Positions 5,664 to 14,692 of a DNA stretch of 19,586 nt are shown piece after piece (within the stretch, counting starts at the first letter, position 1; every line of letters begins with the position of its first letter). The stretch lies in assembly GCA_900552775.1 (NCBI GenBank), contig USAP01000012.1:1-19586 (forward strand), given 5' to 3'. Position numbers and translations under genes: made by a program. This DNA comes from an uncultured Eubacteriales bacterium. GTDB lineage: Bacteria > Bacillota > Clostridia > UMGS1883 > UMGS1540. Below the pieces are notes generated by a model, which did not search any database, was not told the DNA's origin, and worked only from the letters and a program-made list of their open reading frames with translations.

Positions 5664-8600
5664 ATGAAGATTATGAAAAGAAATCATGTGAAACATGCCG
5701 TTGTTCTTTTTGCCGTTGTTCTTTTTGCCGTTGTTCTTTTTGCAGCCATTTTCAGCTTTACGGCATTTGCAGACTATTCCGACGGTCAGAACTGCGGAAG
5801 CTGCGGTCACTACCACTGGGACAGCTATTGCTGCGGAAACTGCGGCCGCTGTACGGAGGACTGCAGAAGCGACTGTTTTGAAATCACTCATTGCCACAGC
5901 TGCGGCGCATGCTTTAACGATTTGAGCGAAAACCAATACTGCACCGAATGCTGGAATTGTATCGAATGCGGCGAAAACGACCACTGCAGGTATTGCGGAG
6001 AATGCGGCAGAGACATTTGCAGCGGCTGTAATGTATGCGAAGACTGCCGCCGGACGAACGGCGCCATGTGCCCGTACTGCGACGAGTGTCTGACCTGCCT
6101 TTACGGGAGCGGAGGGTTTGAGGAGGAGGATATGTGCAAGACCTGCCGCGCAACTCTTGCCTGCTGTCTGGAAATCGTTTGCCAGGATTGTTTGTCAGCC
6201 TGCAACCAATGTAAATTGGAGGACGATTTCTGTAAAGGTTGCGAAAAGTGCAACAACTGTGTTACGGACGGCGTCATCTGCCAGGAATGCGATAGGTGTA
6301 AGGATTGCTGGCCGGATGATCACTGTACGGAATGTAACAGCTGTGCATATGAATACCACGATACCTGCGAAATGTGCGAAAATTGCGCCGAAAAAGACGA
6401 CAGAATCTGCCAAAGCTGCGGCAGCTGCGGCTTTTGCTGCGACTGGGAGCCGAGCGATATTTGCCCCAACTGCGGCGCTTGCCCCGAAGAATATGACAGA
6501 CGCTGCGAGGACGGGGAACACTGCAACAAGTGCTGGGAGTGGATTTGTGAAAACTGTAATCAGTGTAACTACGAAGGCTACATACTTTGCTCTGATTGCG
6601 GAGATTACTGCAGCTCGTGCGAAAATTTCTGCTACGAATGTGAGAAATGCGAGGAATGCTGCCGCAGAACCAGCGAAGAAAACGGCTGTTACCACGATAT
6701 ATGCGTGGAAAGCAGTGACTGGGACGATTATTCTCACCGCTGCCAATCCTGCGAAAACTGCTTTGAAGAAGATGAGATGTGTGATGACTGCAGCCTTTGC
6801 GCAGAGTGCTGCCTTAACGAAAGTCAGAGGAATGGCTGCGACCACGGCATATGCGTTGAAAGCACGGAGTGGGACGCGGATACCCACCGCTGCGGCAACT
6901 GCGGCGACTGTTTTGAGGATAATGAGTTTTGCCCTGACTGCGGCTACTGTCTGAATTGCTGTTTAAGCAACGCAGATTTTCTGGGCTGCGACCACGGCAT
7001 ATGTATTGAAGGAAGCGAATGGAGAAGCCATTACTGCGAGGAACACGGCGGCTGTGTAGAGGTTTTGTGTAACATCTGCGGCGGCTGTGCCGGCTGCTGC
7101 AATCAGATGCGCGAGGAGGAGCAATGCACGCATACACACGTTTGCCCGGGCTCCTCGGGCTGGAGAGCGCATTTTTGTAAAACGTGCAATAAGTGCTTTG
7201 CGCCCGGCGAGATGTGCCAATACTGCGGCAAGTGCCTTGTCTGCTGCAAGGCGGCAACGCCCTGCTCCTGCGGAAACGACATATGTCCGAGCGACCCGAA
7301 ATGGGTCGACCACTATTGCACATCGCACGGAACCTGCTTCTCGAAATGCTCCCACGGCGCACATACGCATACGCCGGGAAGCACCTATGTACAGGGGGAC
7401 GTCAACAGACATTATCAGACCTGTACCATTTGCGGTATGGCGATGAACCAAAACAGACACAGATTCGGAGAATGGGTTCGTGAAAACTTTTCCGAAGTTT
7501 TCGGAAAACCTATTGCAATCATACATTCCAACTGCCTTGACTGCGGATACTTTTTGAGAAAAACAAGCAGTGTTTCGTCCGCCTGCGTAAACGGAACGTG
7601 CGAAGGCAGTGAAGTGCTGGCGTATAACGCAACGCATCACTGGAGGCAATGCAGCCTTTGCGGCGATGTAAAAGCCAGCACAAAAACAACGCACGATTTC
7701 TCGAAGAACCCCTATGCCTGCGGCGCTTTGAACTGTTATTATAAGAAAATTGCCGCGCCGGCAATTGATACGGTCGGCGGCAAAGATCTTGAATGGGACT
7801 ACGTTACATATGTCAACGGCAAAGAAAAATATTACGCTGCGGACGAATTTACGGCGATATTCGGTGAAAAACTGGTAATTCCGTATACGCTGCTATGCGG
7901 CGAAAATGTAAAGATGTCGATTATCGACCCCGAAACGGGGATGAAGATAAATCCGCAACAGAGCACGCCGTTTTGGAATATGTATGCCCAGCAGCTGGTA
8001 ACCTATACCAAAGACAGCGTTATTTTGGATTTACAGGAGCCGCAGTGCCAACGTCTGTTCAAGCACTTGTACGGTCAGTGCGGCAGATACGAATTTATCC
8101 TGCGCGCACATAACGAGCTTGGAAATTATGAGGCATACTACAACAGCGACGTGCGGTTCTTTATCAACCTGCCGCACGAAACGGATGAGTGGCAGATGAA
8201 CGAAACGCAGCATTGGAAGATCTGCTCCAATTCTGATTGCCCCGACGGCGGCAAGCGCGTGAATATCGGCGCACACGACTGGCGCCACGGCGACTTCTGC
8301 GTTGCCTGCGGAAGGATCCGCCCCGTGCGCATCACATGGCAGTCGCCTGCCGAAATAAAGCCGACCTACAGACACGGACGCGACGACAACTTCGTAAAGC
8401 TTTTGGTCAAGGCGCGCGGCAACAATCTTACTTATCAGTGGTACAACGCTTATTACGATGCCAACGGAGATGTTAAGTTGTATAAAGTTCCCGACATAGA
8501 GGAACACCCCGAAAACGGTCATGCGGGCACAAAAACCGATACGCTGACCGTTGGGCTGTATGACGCCATGTGCGGCGAGGTTTTGCGATATGAGGATGAA

Positions 8601-9638
8601 TTCATGTTTGTCTGCGTTGTTACCGGCGACGGCGGCACGGCGCAGTCCAATCCGATTCGCATTATTCCTCAGCATGACACCTCGTCTTATGAGTACAGAA
8701 ATAGTGTGGCATATACAGGCAGTCGGACAGACAGACATATGGTACTGTGCAAAAACTGTTACGAAGAATTTTATTTGCAGTCGCACACACCGGGTTATTG
8801 GAAAACCACCAAGGAGCCTACGGTTGACGCCGAGGGCGAGCAGACCTATTACTGTGCCGACTGCGGCTTAACAAGGCAGAAGCAGAGCATTCCCAAGCTT
8901 TCCGCACCGCATACGCACAGCTTCACCGTGGTGGCGCATGACAACATTGCGCACTGGAATACTTGCTCCGACGAAGCTTGCGGACGTTCCGACAACTCCT
9001 ATGTTCGCCATACATACAGCGACTGGGTGACCGTTACGGCACCGACAGCAGCTGCGCCGGGCCTTAAGAAACGCATCTGCTCGCAAGCCGGCTGCTGGAA
9101 CGAACAAACCGCGCCGATAGCAGCGTTGACGCATGTCTGTTCCTTTGTCAACAGTTCATATGAGCACGACGAAACAAGTCACTGGCTGGAATGCGAGAGT
9201 CCGGACTGCTCCGAAAAGCTCCGCGTGATTCCTCACCGCTACAATCAGATGGTATTTCCCAAAAAACCGACTTTGACCGAGGAAGGAATCGGCCATCATG
9301 TCTGCTCCGTATGCCTTTACGAAGAGGATGTAACGCTTCCGAAGCTTACCGAAAAACCTGTCTTGCAGCTGTTCGAGAAAAACGGTGAGTATTGCATCCA
9401 CGCTTCCAACGGCGGACTCTCTGCCTATATTTGGATAGCAAGCTACAAAAACGGACGGATGATTGACATAAAAAGAGAATTTATCCGCCAAATGGATATG
9501 CCGGTACTCGACGCTTCCGTCGGCACCCTTGAGCTGAATATTTCGGATGCGGATGAGATAAGAGCGTTTATGTTTAACTATGACAAGAACATAAAACCTC
9601 TTTTGCCTTCGGCAAGACTGAAAATAACAGGCTCATAA
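5664..9638 (+). CDS. Giant secreted cysteine-ladder protein
   Basis: The 1324-residue product starts at ATG 5664 with AGAGGCG 8 nt upstream; an in-frame TTG at 5658 is less likely. A Sec signal peptide (about residues 1-37) contains AVVLF three times. Residues ~40-560 carry about 115 cysteines by hand count, mostly C-x2-C-x2-C ladders rich in Asp, Glu and Asn. The last part is a repeat of 47-50 residues with a leading His at residues 358, 408, 456, 503 and 550. Residues ~570-1324 hold spaced H-W-x2-C-x2-C modules (for example HHWRQCSLCG, AHWNTCSDEAC, SHWLECESPDC), an Ig-like stretch around residues 885-1010 and a cysteine-poor end. No LPXTG, SLH or C-terminal TM is present, so it is probably released or bound non-covalently. 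No CXXCH haem sites are present. Metal (zinc) binding or disulfide cross-linking is inference; the function is unknown. Confidence 0.85.
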   Translation: MKIMKRNHVKHAVVLFAVVLFAVVLFAAIFSFTAFADYSDGQNCGSCGHYHWDSYCCGNCGRCTEDCRSDCFEITHCHSCGACFNDLSENQYCTECWNCIECGENDHCRYCGECGRDICSGCNVCEDCRRTNGAMCPYCDECLTCLYGSGGFEEEDMCKTCRATLACCLEIVCQDCLSACNQCKLEDDFCKGCEKCNNCVTDGVICQECDRCKDCWPDDHCTECNSCAYEYHDTCEMCENCAEKDDRICQSCGSCGFCCDWEPSDICPNCGACPEEYDRRCEDGEHCNKCWEWICENCNQCNYEGYILCSDCGDYCSSCENFCYECEKCEECCRRTSEENGCYHDICVESSDWDDYSHRCQSCENCFEEDEMCDDCSLCAECCLNESQRNGCDHGICVESTEWDADTHRCGNCGDCFEDNEFCPDCGYCLNCCLSNADFLGCDHGICIEGSEWRSHYCEEHGGCVEVLCNICGGCAGCCNQMREEEQCTHTHVCPGSSGWRAHFCKTCNKCFAPGEMCQYCGKCLVCCKAATPCSCGNDICPSDPKWVDHYCTSHGTCFSKCSHGAHTHTPGSTYVQGDVNRHYQTCTICGMAMNQNRHRFGEWVRENFSEVFGKPIAIIHSNCLDCGYFLRKTSSVSSACVNGTCEGSEVLAYNATHHWRQCSLCGDVKASTKTTHDFSKNPYACGALNCYYKKIAAPAIDTVGGKDLEWDYVTYVNGKEKYYAADEFTAIFGEKLVIPYTLLCGENVKMSIIDPETGMKINPQQSTPFWNMYAQQLVTYTKDSVILDLQEPQCQRLFKHLYGQCGRYEFILRAHNELGNYEAYYNSDVRFFINLPHETDEWQMNETQHWKICSNSDCPDGGKRVNIGAHDWRHGDFCVACGRIRPVRITWQSPAEIKPTYRHGRDDNFVKLLVKARGNNLTYQWYNAYYDANGDVKLYKVPDIEEHPENGHAGTKTDTLTVGLYDAMCGEVLRYEDEFMFVCVVTGDGGTAQSNPIRIIPQHDTSSYEYRNSVAYTGSRTDRHMVLCKNCYEEFYLQSHTPGYWKTTKEPTVDAEGEQTYYCADCGLTRQKQSIPKLSAPHTHSFTVVAHDNIAHWNTCSDEACGRSDNSYVRHTYSDWVTVTAPTAAAPGLKKRICSQAGCWNEQTAPIAALTHVCSFVNSSYEHDETSHWLECESPDCSEKLRVIPHRYNQMVFPKKPTLTEEGIGHHVCSVCLYEEDVTLPKLTEKPVLQLFEKNGEYCIHASNGGLSAYIWIASYKNGRMIDIKREFIRQMDMPVLDASVGTLELNISDADEIRAFMFNYDKNIKPLLPSARLKITGS
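5697..5741 (+). repeat. Three perfect 15-bp tandem repeats in the signal peptide
   Basis: The unit GCCGTTGTTCTTTTT occurs three times without mismatch (5697-5711, 5712-5726, 5727-5741) and encodes AVVLF each time. Because the unit is 15 nt, slippage would change the hydrophobic core by five residues per step without shifting the frame. Confidence 0.95.
6735..7350 (+). repeat. Internal 47-50-residue Cys/His protein repeats
   Basis: Four full units and a partial fifth begin at His codons 6735, 6885, 7029, 7170 and 7311 (spacing 150, 144, 141, 141 nt). The core pattern is H-x-C-x2-C-x2-C-F-x5-C-x2-C-x2-C-x2-CC, then ~7 residues, GC-x-H-x-IC, and a conserved Trp near the end. The copies are well diverged at the DNA level, so the duplication is not recent. 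Unit three replaces some ladder cysteines. Confidence 0.8.
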
Positions 9639-9714
9639 AACCAATATGCAAGTCGGGCTTACGGCATTTTGCGGCCCGGCCGACGGAGAAACAATCATAA
9701 AAAAAGCAGTAGGA

Positions 9715-9732
9715 GCGCGGCAGCTGCCGCGC
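9715..9732. repeat. Perfect 18-bp GC palindrome before the second giant gene
   Basis: GCGCGGCAGCTGCCGCGC is completely self-complementary and lies 27 nt upstream of the ATG at 9760, just before its AAGGAG. A second GC-rich inverted motif (GTCGG at 9653-9657 with CCGAC at 9680-9684) precedes it. The 121-nt gap is otherwise AT-rich. This pair resembles a dispersed REP-like element, or an mRNA structure modulating the downstream ribosome site. Confidence 0.6.
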
Positions 9733-9759
9733 GCCGAAAGAAAAAAGGAGCTGAATTGT

Positions 9760-12700
9760 ATGAAAATAAAAAAGGGCAGGCTTTTTTCGGCTGTTCTTTG
9801 CGCGGCAGTACTTTTGGGCATTTTGCCGCAGACAACGCTTGCGGCTCAAACCGTTATACCCGAAGTGAGGATTGAGGGGATGAGCGAGGTAAGCATTAAG
9901 AAAGGCGTCAAAGCAGCGCCTGTTAAATTAACCTGTCCCGGTTCCGACGAGATATTAAAGATTGATGAGGGAAAGTGGTACAGGACGTGCGACGATGCAA
10001 AGCTGAGTTCAAATTATGACCCGTTTGACAGCGGCACAGAGTATTATTACCGTTTTAAAGTGATCATCAAAAACGGAAATTATGTGGTAAACAGCAGTAC
10101 CGCGTTTTATATTGACGATGAGCCTGTGGCGCAAGAAAACATAGACTATTATGCCGGGTATCTGTATATAAAAACAAAAAATCTGTGCACCGAAGGAGTG
10201 AGGAAGAATTATTTGGATTCGCTTGAGCTTATGGGCGTGCAGCAGCCCGGGCCAAACAGCTCGGTAGAGGAGCTGACGCAGGCGGTAAAGGTGTCTGCCG
10301 GCAGACCTTACAGCATATGGGGGATTAAATGGAAGGTATATGACCCCATTAAAAAAAGCTATGTCAATGCAACGAGTTTTAAAAACACAACCCGCTGCAC
10401 GCTGACGGTGACGTTTGATTTTGAGGAAGGCTTCGGCATGAGTCGGAATACTCAGATACTGCTGACGGACGGCGCGCCGCCGAGAGAGATAAGAAAAAGC
10501 ACCGTGGGAGTGAACAAACCGAGCGTTACGTTCGAATACACAATCAAAAGTCCGAAGCCAAACACAATAACGCTTGACGCAAACGGCGGCAGCTTTGTGG
10601 GCGCTGCCGGCGCCGCAACGCTTGAGATGCAGACTGGGATTGACGGAACGATTATGAGTTTACATTATGACCACACCGTTATCAACAGAGAAGGGTTTTA
10701 TCTTGAGGGTTGGTATACCGAGCCCGAAGGCGGCGAACGGGTTGACCTCGGCAGGGTATATAATAAGGATACGACAATCTACGCGCAATGGAAGCCGATA
10801 ATAAAAGAGCTGCGGCTTTACAATATCGAGCCGATGCCGGGCAGAAAACCCGTTTTTTATCCTCTCGGAACATCGGAGTATACCGTAATGCAGATTTATG
10901 AAGACGATGACGGGAATATTATTTCGGACAATGAGGCACAAAACGCGCTGTTTGCGGGAGAAGCCGAATACAGCTTATTGGAGGAATATACCGAAAATAC
11001 CGTATACGAATACGGCGCCTATGAAAAAGCCACGGGTGACGCCTGGTTTACGGCGGAAACAAAGCTGTATATAAACGATGTCTCCGTTGAGAATCATCTT
11101 TCCAAGCCTTCAAGGGACATACACATCAGACGTGAATATACTTGCGCGGAAGCTTCGGAGTTTAAAGTATATAACCTGAAGCCCGTCGAAATTCTGGCAG
11201 GTGTTTCGGGATCTTCCATCAATGTTGATTTGAAAAATTATATAAGCTGTGCCGACAGCTATACGGTGACGGGCGATGCGGAATTTGCAGCTTACGGGCT
11301 TTTAATCACAGGCAATCGTTATATCACCGGCGTTTACCCGTCCGCGGCAACGGAGGAAAAAAGCTTTACGCTGACGGTGACGTCGGGCGACGAGAGCAAA
11401 TATCTTCCGGTGCATATCGGGAGAACGGAAACCGCGCCCTTTATCGAAAGCCTTACAGACAAGGTTGTTACGGAGTGTGACAGGAGCGCCGCATTCCACA
11501 TCAAGGTGTGCGCGCCCGCGGGGGCAACGGTTACATATGACTGGCAGCTTAAACAGGATTCGGCGTTTATCAGCATAAAACAGCTTGTTGATTATGGGGT
11601 AGGCGTCGGCATGTTTGTCGGCTATGAGACGCCGGCATTTGTCATAACAAACAGGATGCCGGGAAGCGAAACATACAGATGCGTTGTAAAAGTAAACGGC
11701 GAAGAAGTTACAAAAGGGGTAAACGGCAACCTTGTCAGTCACTCTGTAAGGCATATATTTGATTCATGCACCCCGAAGGACGGTACAAACCACAGCCTTA
11801 TATGCAGCCGCTGCAGCCACGAGGATGAGAGCGGAAATACCGTGACGTACAAGAAGGACGAAGAACACATCTACAAATATGAGCTTTTAAGAGAAGCAAC
11901 CGACACCGTAGACGGGCTGTATCGCAAAACCTGCGCCAAGTGCGGATATCAGCCGTCTGCTGTCAATTCGTTTACAAAAAGCGATATGCAGAGCAGCACG
12001 GTTCTCTTCCTGTTCGATAAAAGAGAAGCCGGCAGCCAGCCGTATAAAACCATACGGATGAAAATGTATAATAAAGTAATTCTGCCCAATGTTCGTCCGA
12101 TAAAAAACGGATACAGCTTTTTGGGCTGGACTGTCGACAAAAACGGCAAAACGGTGGATTATCTGCCGGGAGATGAGGTTTTCGTACCTATGGGGCTTTC
12201 GCTTTATGCGGTATTTGCCGAACCTATAATAACGGTGGGTGGCGAAAGCATCACGCAGGACAATGCCGAGGCGCTGTTTGGAGGAGCGGTAAGCTTTACG
12301 CCGGAAACATCAATGTCTCCCGCAAAGCTGACGCTGAACAATGCGCATATTGATACGCATCCGATTTACGCCACGGCGGAATCTGTCGGAATTTATGCAA
12401 ACGGCGACCTTGACATAGAGCTTACGGGCGACAGTATCATCGAAGCGGACACTATAGATGCCGTGGGTATTCTGTGCGGAGGCAAGGTTTCTTTTTACGG
12501 CAGCGGAACACTCACAATCAATGGCGCGGGCAAGCTGACGTATGACAAGGGCATAAAAGCCACGAAAATCGAAAATCTTGCCGAAAAGCTGAGCGTGAGG
12601 GACTGCAAAACCGCGTTTGACGGCAAAACGATGCTTGCTTACGGCATAACGGAAATATATTGGGGAAATTACAACGGCACAAGCTTTAAGGCATTTACGC

Positions 12701-13080
12701 AGATGTTTACGCAAAGCGAATATTCTCCCATGAAAGTCGTAGGAACAAAAAAAAGCAGCCAGTTGTCGGTTGTCATGTCAGACCCCGGCGATGTGCCGAA
12801 CGCATGGTATGCGCTGATTGCGCCGGAGGACGCAGCCTTTATCAGCTGCAACAAAGAGCTTAACACCGTAATCGGTTTTGCACCCGACAGCAGCGCAAGG
12901 CTTCACAGCGCCAAGTATGACGCAAACGGAAATCTTGTAAATTACTGTATAAACTATGTTAATCGGGAGGATGACTATTTAAAAGGCACTCCCGGCGACG
13001 GATACGTTTACAAGCTTATGCTCTGGGGCCACGAAAGCCAAGGTATGCAGCCGCTCTGCGATGTCGTAACGGTGGAATAA
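9760..13080 (+). CDS. Large secreted multidomain protein with InlB-type repeats
   Basis: The 1106-residue product starts at the ATG with AAGGAG 8 nt upstream. Its Sec signal peptide ends near ILPQTTLA (residues 1-28). Visible modules: a poorly classified N-terminal half; a Listeria-Bacteroides (Flg_new/InlB) repeat at about residues 263-347 (ITLDANGGSF ... GFYLEGWYTEPEGGE ... TTIYAQWKP); an Ig-like region at about 555-660; a Cys module with CSRC and CAKC (about 668-735); a second InlB-type repeat at about 743-820 (YSFLGWTVDKNGK ... LYAVFAEP); and a region with the short beta-strand repeats of carbohydrate-binding-type domains (about 825-950, ITVGGESI ... LTINGAGK). No anchor motif is visible. 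It shares H/C modules with the upstream giant protein and probably works at the cell surface with it. The function is unknown; adhesin or glycan binding is typical of the module types. Confidence 0.8.
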   Translation: MKIKKGRLFSAVLCAAVLLGILPQTTLAAQTVIPEVRIEGMSEVSIKKGVKAAPVKLTCPGSDEILKIDEGKWYRTCDDAKLSSNYDPFDSGTEYYYRFKVIIKNGNYVVNSSTAFYIDDEPVAQENIDYYAGYLYIKTKNLCTEGVRKNYLDSLELMGVQQPGPNSSVEELTQAVKVSAGRPYSIWGIKWKVYDPIKKSYVNATSFKNTTRCTLTVTFDFEEGFGMSRNTQILLTDGAPPREIRKSTVGVNKPSVTFEYTIKSPKPNTITLDANGGSFVGAAGAATLEMQTGIDGTIMSLHYDHTVINREGFYLEGWYTEPEGGERVDLGRVYNKDTTIYAQWKPIIKELRLYNIEPMPGRKPVFYPLGTSEYTVMQIYEDDDGNIISDNEAQNALFAGEAEYSLLEEYTENTVYEYGAYEKATGDAWFTAETKLYINDVSVENHLSKPSRDIHIRREYTCAEASEFKVYNLKPVEILAGVSGSSINVDLKNYISCADSYTVTGDAEFAAYGLLITGNRYITGVYPSAATEEKSFTLTVTSGDESKYLPVHIGRTETAPFIESLTDKVVTECDRSAAFHIKVCAPAGATVTYDWQLKQDSAFISIKQLVDYGVGVGMFVGYETPAFVITNRMPGSETYRCVVKVNGEEVTKGVNGNLVSHSVRHIFDSCTPKDGTNHSLICSRCSHEDESGNTVTYKKDEEHIYKYELLREATDTVDGLYRKTCAKCGYQPSAVNSFTKSDMQSSTVLFLFDKREAGSQPYKTIRMKMYNKVILPNVRPIKNGYSFLGWTVDKNGKTVDYLPGDEVFVPMGLSLYAVFAEPIITVGGESITQDNAEALFGGAVSFTPETSMSPAKLTLNNAHIDTHPIYATAESVGIYANGDLDIELTGDSIIEADTIDAVGILCGGKVSFYGSGTLTINGAGKLTYDKGIKATKIENLAEKLSVRDCKTAFDGKTMLAYGITEIYWGNYNGTSFKAFTQMFTQSEYSPMKVVGTKKSSQLSVVMSDPGDVPNAWYALIAPEDAAFISCNKELNTVIGFAPDSSARLHSAKYDANGNLVNYCINYVNREDDYLKGTPGDGYVYKLMLWGHESQGMQPLCDVVTVE

Positions 13081-13090
13081 CACGTTTGTC

Positions 13091-13125
13091 ATATCTTTTT
13101 GAAAAAACAGATATAAATATTTTTT
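13091..13125 (+). terminator. Possible weak terminator in the middle of the gene train
   Basis: ATATCT (13091-13096) can pair with AGATAT (13109-13114), extended by T/A pairs, with six Ts (13120-13125) a few nucleotides later. The stem is AT-only, so termination would be weak or partial. It is the only candidate break between the secreted-protein genes and the membrane-protein genes. Confidence 0.3.
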
Positions 13126-13139
13126 AAAGGAGGTTCGGT

Positions 13140-13529
13140 ATGAAAGGAAAGCAATTTTTGAAGGTCACGGGAATTCTGATGATTATCGGCAGCGCGTTCG
13201 GTATCATCGGAGGTATTGTCGCTCTTGTCAGTGTGGCAACAATGGCGGCGCTGCTTGACACAAGCACGGGTACTCTGACGCTTGCAAGCGTTCTTATTCT
13301 CGCCGGCGCCGTGTTCCAGCTGATAGCGGGGATTATGGGCGTGAAAAACTGCGAGAAGTCGGAAAAGGCACAGGCATGCCTTGTTATGGGCGTTATTGTG
13401 GCTCTGCTCAGCGTAGCCGGAAACGTTATGTCAAACGTAGTCGGCAGCAAATTCAATATCATGAGTTATGCCTCGGGTTTGATTGTTCCGATTTTATACA
13501 TAATCGGAGCGGCAAAAAACAAGGCATAG
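13140..13529 (+). CDS. Small four-TM membrane protein, unknown
   Basis: The 129-residue protein has four hydrophobic segments (about residues 8-32, 46-66, 80-97 and 107-125), rich in Gly, Ala, Val and Ile, and a short charged loop (GVKNCEKSEKAQ) between TM2 and TM3. It has an excellent ribosome site (AAAGGAGG, 6 nt before the ATG). No catalytic or transport motif was recognised. It heads the membrane-protein half of the train and precedes the zinc-ribbon/TPM/SPFH set, so a role in the same membrane assembly is a reasonable guess from position only. Confidence 0.8.
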   Translation: MKGKQFLKVTGILMIIGSAFGIIGGIVALVSVATMAALLDTSTGTLTLASVLILAGAVFQLIAGIMGVKNCEKSEKAQACLVMGVIVALLSVAGNVMSNVVGSKFNIMSYASGLIVPILYIIGAAKNKA

Positions 13530-13541
13530 GCAAAAGTGTCA

Positions 13542-13578
13542 GCCGCTCCCCTGCCCGAAAACGGACACGGGGAGCGGC
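13542..13578 (+). promoter_or_regulatory. Perfect 10-bp GC-rich hairpin just before a ribosome site
   Basis: GCCGCTCCCC (13542-13551) pairs perfectly with GGGGAGCGGC (13569-13578), and AAAAAGGAGG follows within a few nucleotides. TGCCCG in the loop could alternatively pair with CGGGCA (13579-13584). No T-run follows, so it is not a plus-strand terminator. A 5'-end stabiliser or translation-control element for the zinc-ribbon gene is plausible. Confidence 0.65.
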
Positions 13579-13599
13579 CGGGCAAAAAGGAGGGAAACA

Positions 13600-14679
13600 A
13601 TGGAAACTGTACAAAGCTATAAATGTCCCTGCTGCGGAGCTGCGCTGGTTTTCAAAAACGAATCGCTGCACTGCGATTCCTGCGGAAACAATTTTGAGCT
13701 TGACGCTATGCGGCAAATCGACGATGCGAACGCCGAAATGCAGGGTGAATCAAAATATGACTGGGAGAGCTACGAGCCGAGAAATTATGAAGCGGACGGA
13801 GAAATTGATCTTGCAAGCTACACCTGCCCTTCATGCGGCGCTGAAATAACGGGCGATGACACCATGGGCTCTACCGTATGCCCTTATTGCGGCGACGCCG
13901 CGGTTATCAAGGGACAGTTTGAGGGAACGCTCCGCCCCGATTATATCATTCCGTTCAAAAAGGATAAAAAAGCGGCAACGGCGGCATTTGAAGATGATTT
14001 TAAAAATGCGCCGTTTCTGCCGGACGAATTTAAGGTAAAAAAGAAAATAGAAGAAATGGCAGGTGTTTACGTACCGTTCTGGATGTTTGACTGCGACTGC
14101 AACGCGGCGATTACATACAGCGCGCAGAGGGTTACAAGCTGGAGCGATTCGAGCTACAATTATACAAAAACCGATTATTACAGACTTTTCAGAAGCGGCA
14201 GCGTCGGCTTTGCCAATATCCCCGTTGACGGCTCGAAAAAGGCGGACAACGCATATATGGAGGCTGTCGAGCCCTTCAATTACGAGGACGCCGTCGTTTT
14301 TAACGGAGCGTATCTTTCGGGATATCTGGCGGACAAATACGACGTTACGGCGGAGGATAGCATAGAAAGAGCAAACGAGCGCGTCAAGGCATCAACGGTT
14401 TCGGTATTTCGTGAAACCACGGGCGGCTATGCGGCGGTAATTCCCGAAAGCACGAGAATAAGCTTTTCAGGCGGTAAAATCAGATATTCGCTGCTTCCGG
14501 TGTGGATGCTCAACATCAAGTACATGAATACAATGTACAAATTCGCCATAAACGGGCAGACGGGCAAGGTGGTGGGAGAATACCCCGTTGACAAAAAGAA
14601 GAAAAACATATATTTTGCGAAAATTGCAGGCATCGCGTACGTTGCTGCGGCGGTAATTGCATATTTCCTGTTACACTGA
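13600..14679 (+). CDS. TFIIB-type zinc-ribbon membrane protein (YdjG-like)
   Basis: The 359-residue product has two N-terminal zinc ribbons: C9-x2-C12 with C25-x2-C28 and C76-x2-C79 with C94-x2-C97. A ~230-residue soluble region follows (DYIIPFKKDKKAA, VYVPFWMFDCDCNAAITY, LLPVWMLNIKYM), with one C-terminal TM at about 337-357. This matches B. subtilis YdjG, which together with YdjH (TPM) and YdjI (SPFH) accompanies PspA. The ribbons face the cytosol if the C-terminal TM is a tail anchor. AGGAGG lies 5 nt before the ATG, and the next gene (the TPM protein) starts 13 nt after the stop. The PWM/FWM-type motifs and WSDSS loops have no assigned chemistry. Likely role: part of a membrane platform in envelope maintenance. 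Confidence 0.85.
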   Translation: METVQSYKCPCCGAALVFKNESLHCDSCGNNFELDAMRQIDDANAEMQGESKYDWESYEPRNYEADGEIDLASYTCPSCGAEITGDDTMGSTVCPYCGDAAVIKGQFEGTLRPDYIIPFKKDKKAATAAFEDDFKNAPFLPDEFKVKKKIEEMAGVYVPFWMFDCDCNAAITYSAQRVTSWSDSSYNYTKTDYYRLFRSGSVGFANIPVDGSKKADNAYMEAVEPFNYEDAVVFNGAYLSGYLADKYDVTAEDSIERANERVKASTVSVFRETTGGYAAVIPESTRISFSGGKIRYSLLPVWMLNIKYMNTMYKFAINGQTGKVVGEYPVDKKKKNIYFAKIAGIAYVAAAVIAYFLLH

Positions 14680-14692
14680 GGAGGCGGCAGGC

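Noticed and set aside
6195..6887. 230-codon minus-strand ORF within the Cys-rich gene (also a 278-codon ORF in another plus frame, 6118-6954)
   Set aside because: Both are alternative-frame readings of the repetitive TGC/GAC codon pattern; they give low-complexity Ala/Val or Ala/Thr proteins without a promoter or SD.
5776..7350. Multihaem c-type cytochrome
   Set aside because: Despite the cysteine density I saw no CXXCH motif in the ladder region; the residue after C-x2-C is mostly not His.
8031..8786. 251-codon minus-strand ORF opposite the Cys-rich gene
   Set aside because: It lies wholly within a well-supported coding frame, has no family resemblance and no ribosome site.
13542..13584. 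H-type pseudoknot before the YdjG-like gene
   Set aside because: The two stems would have no linker nucleotides where the geometry needs them, so they are more likely alternative than simultaneous pairings.
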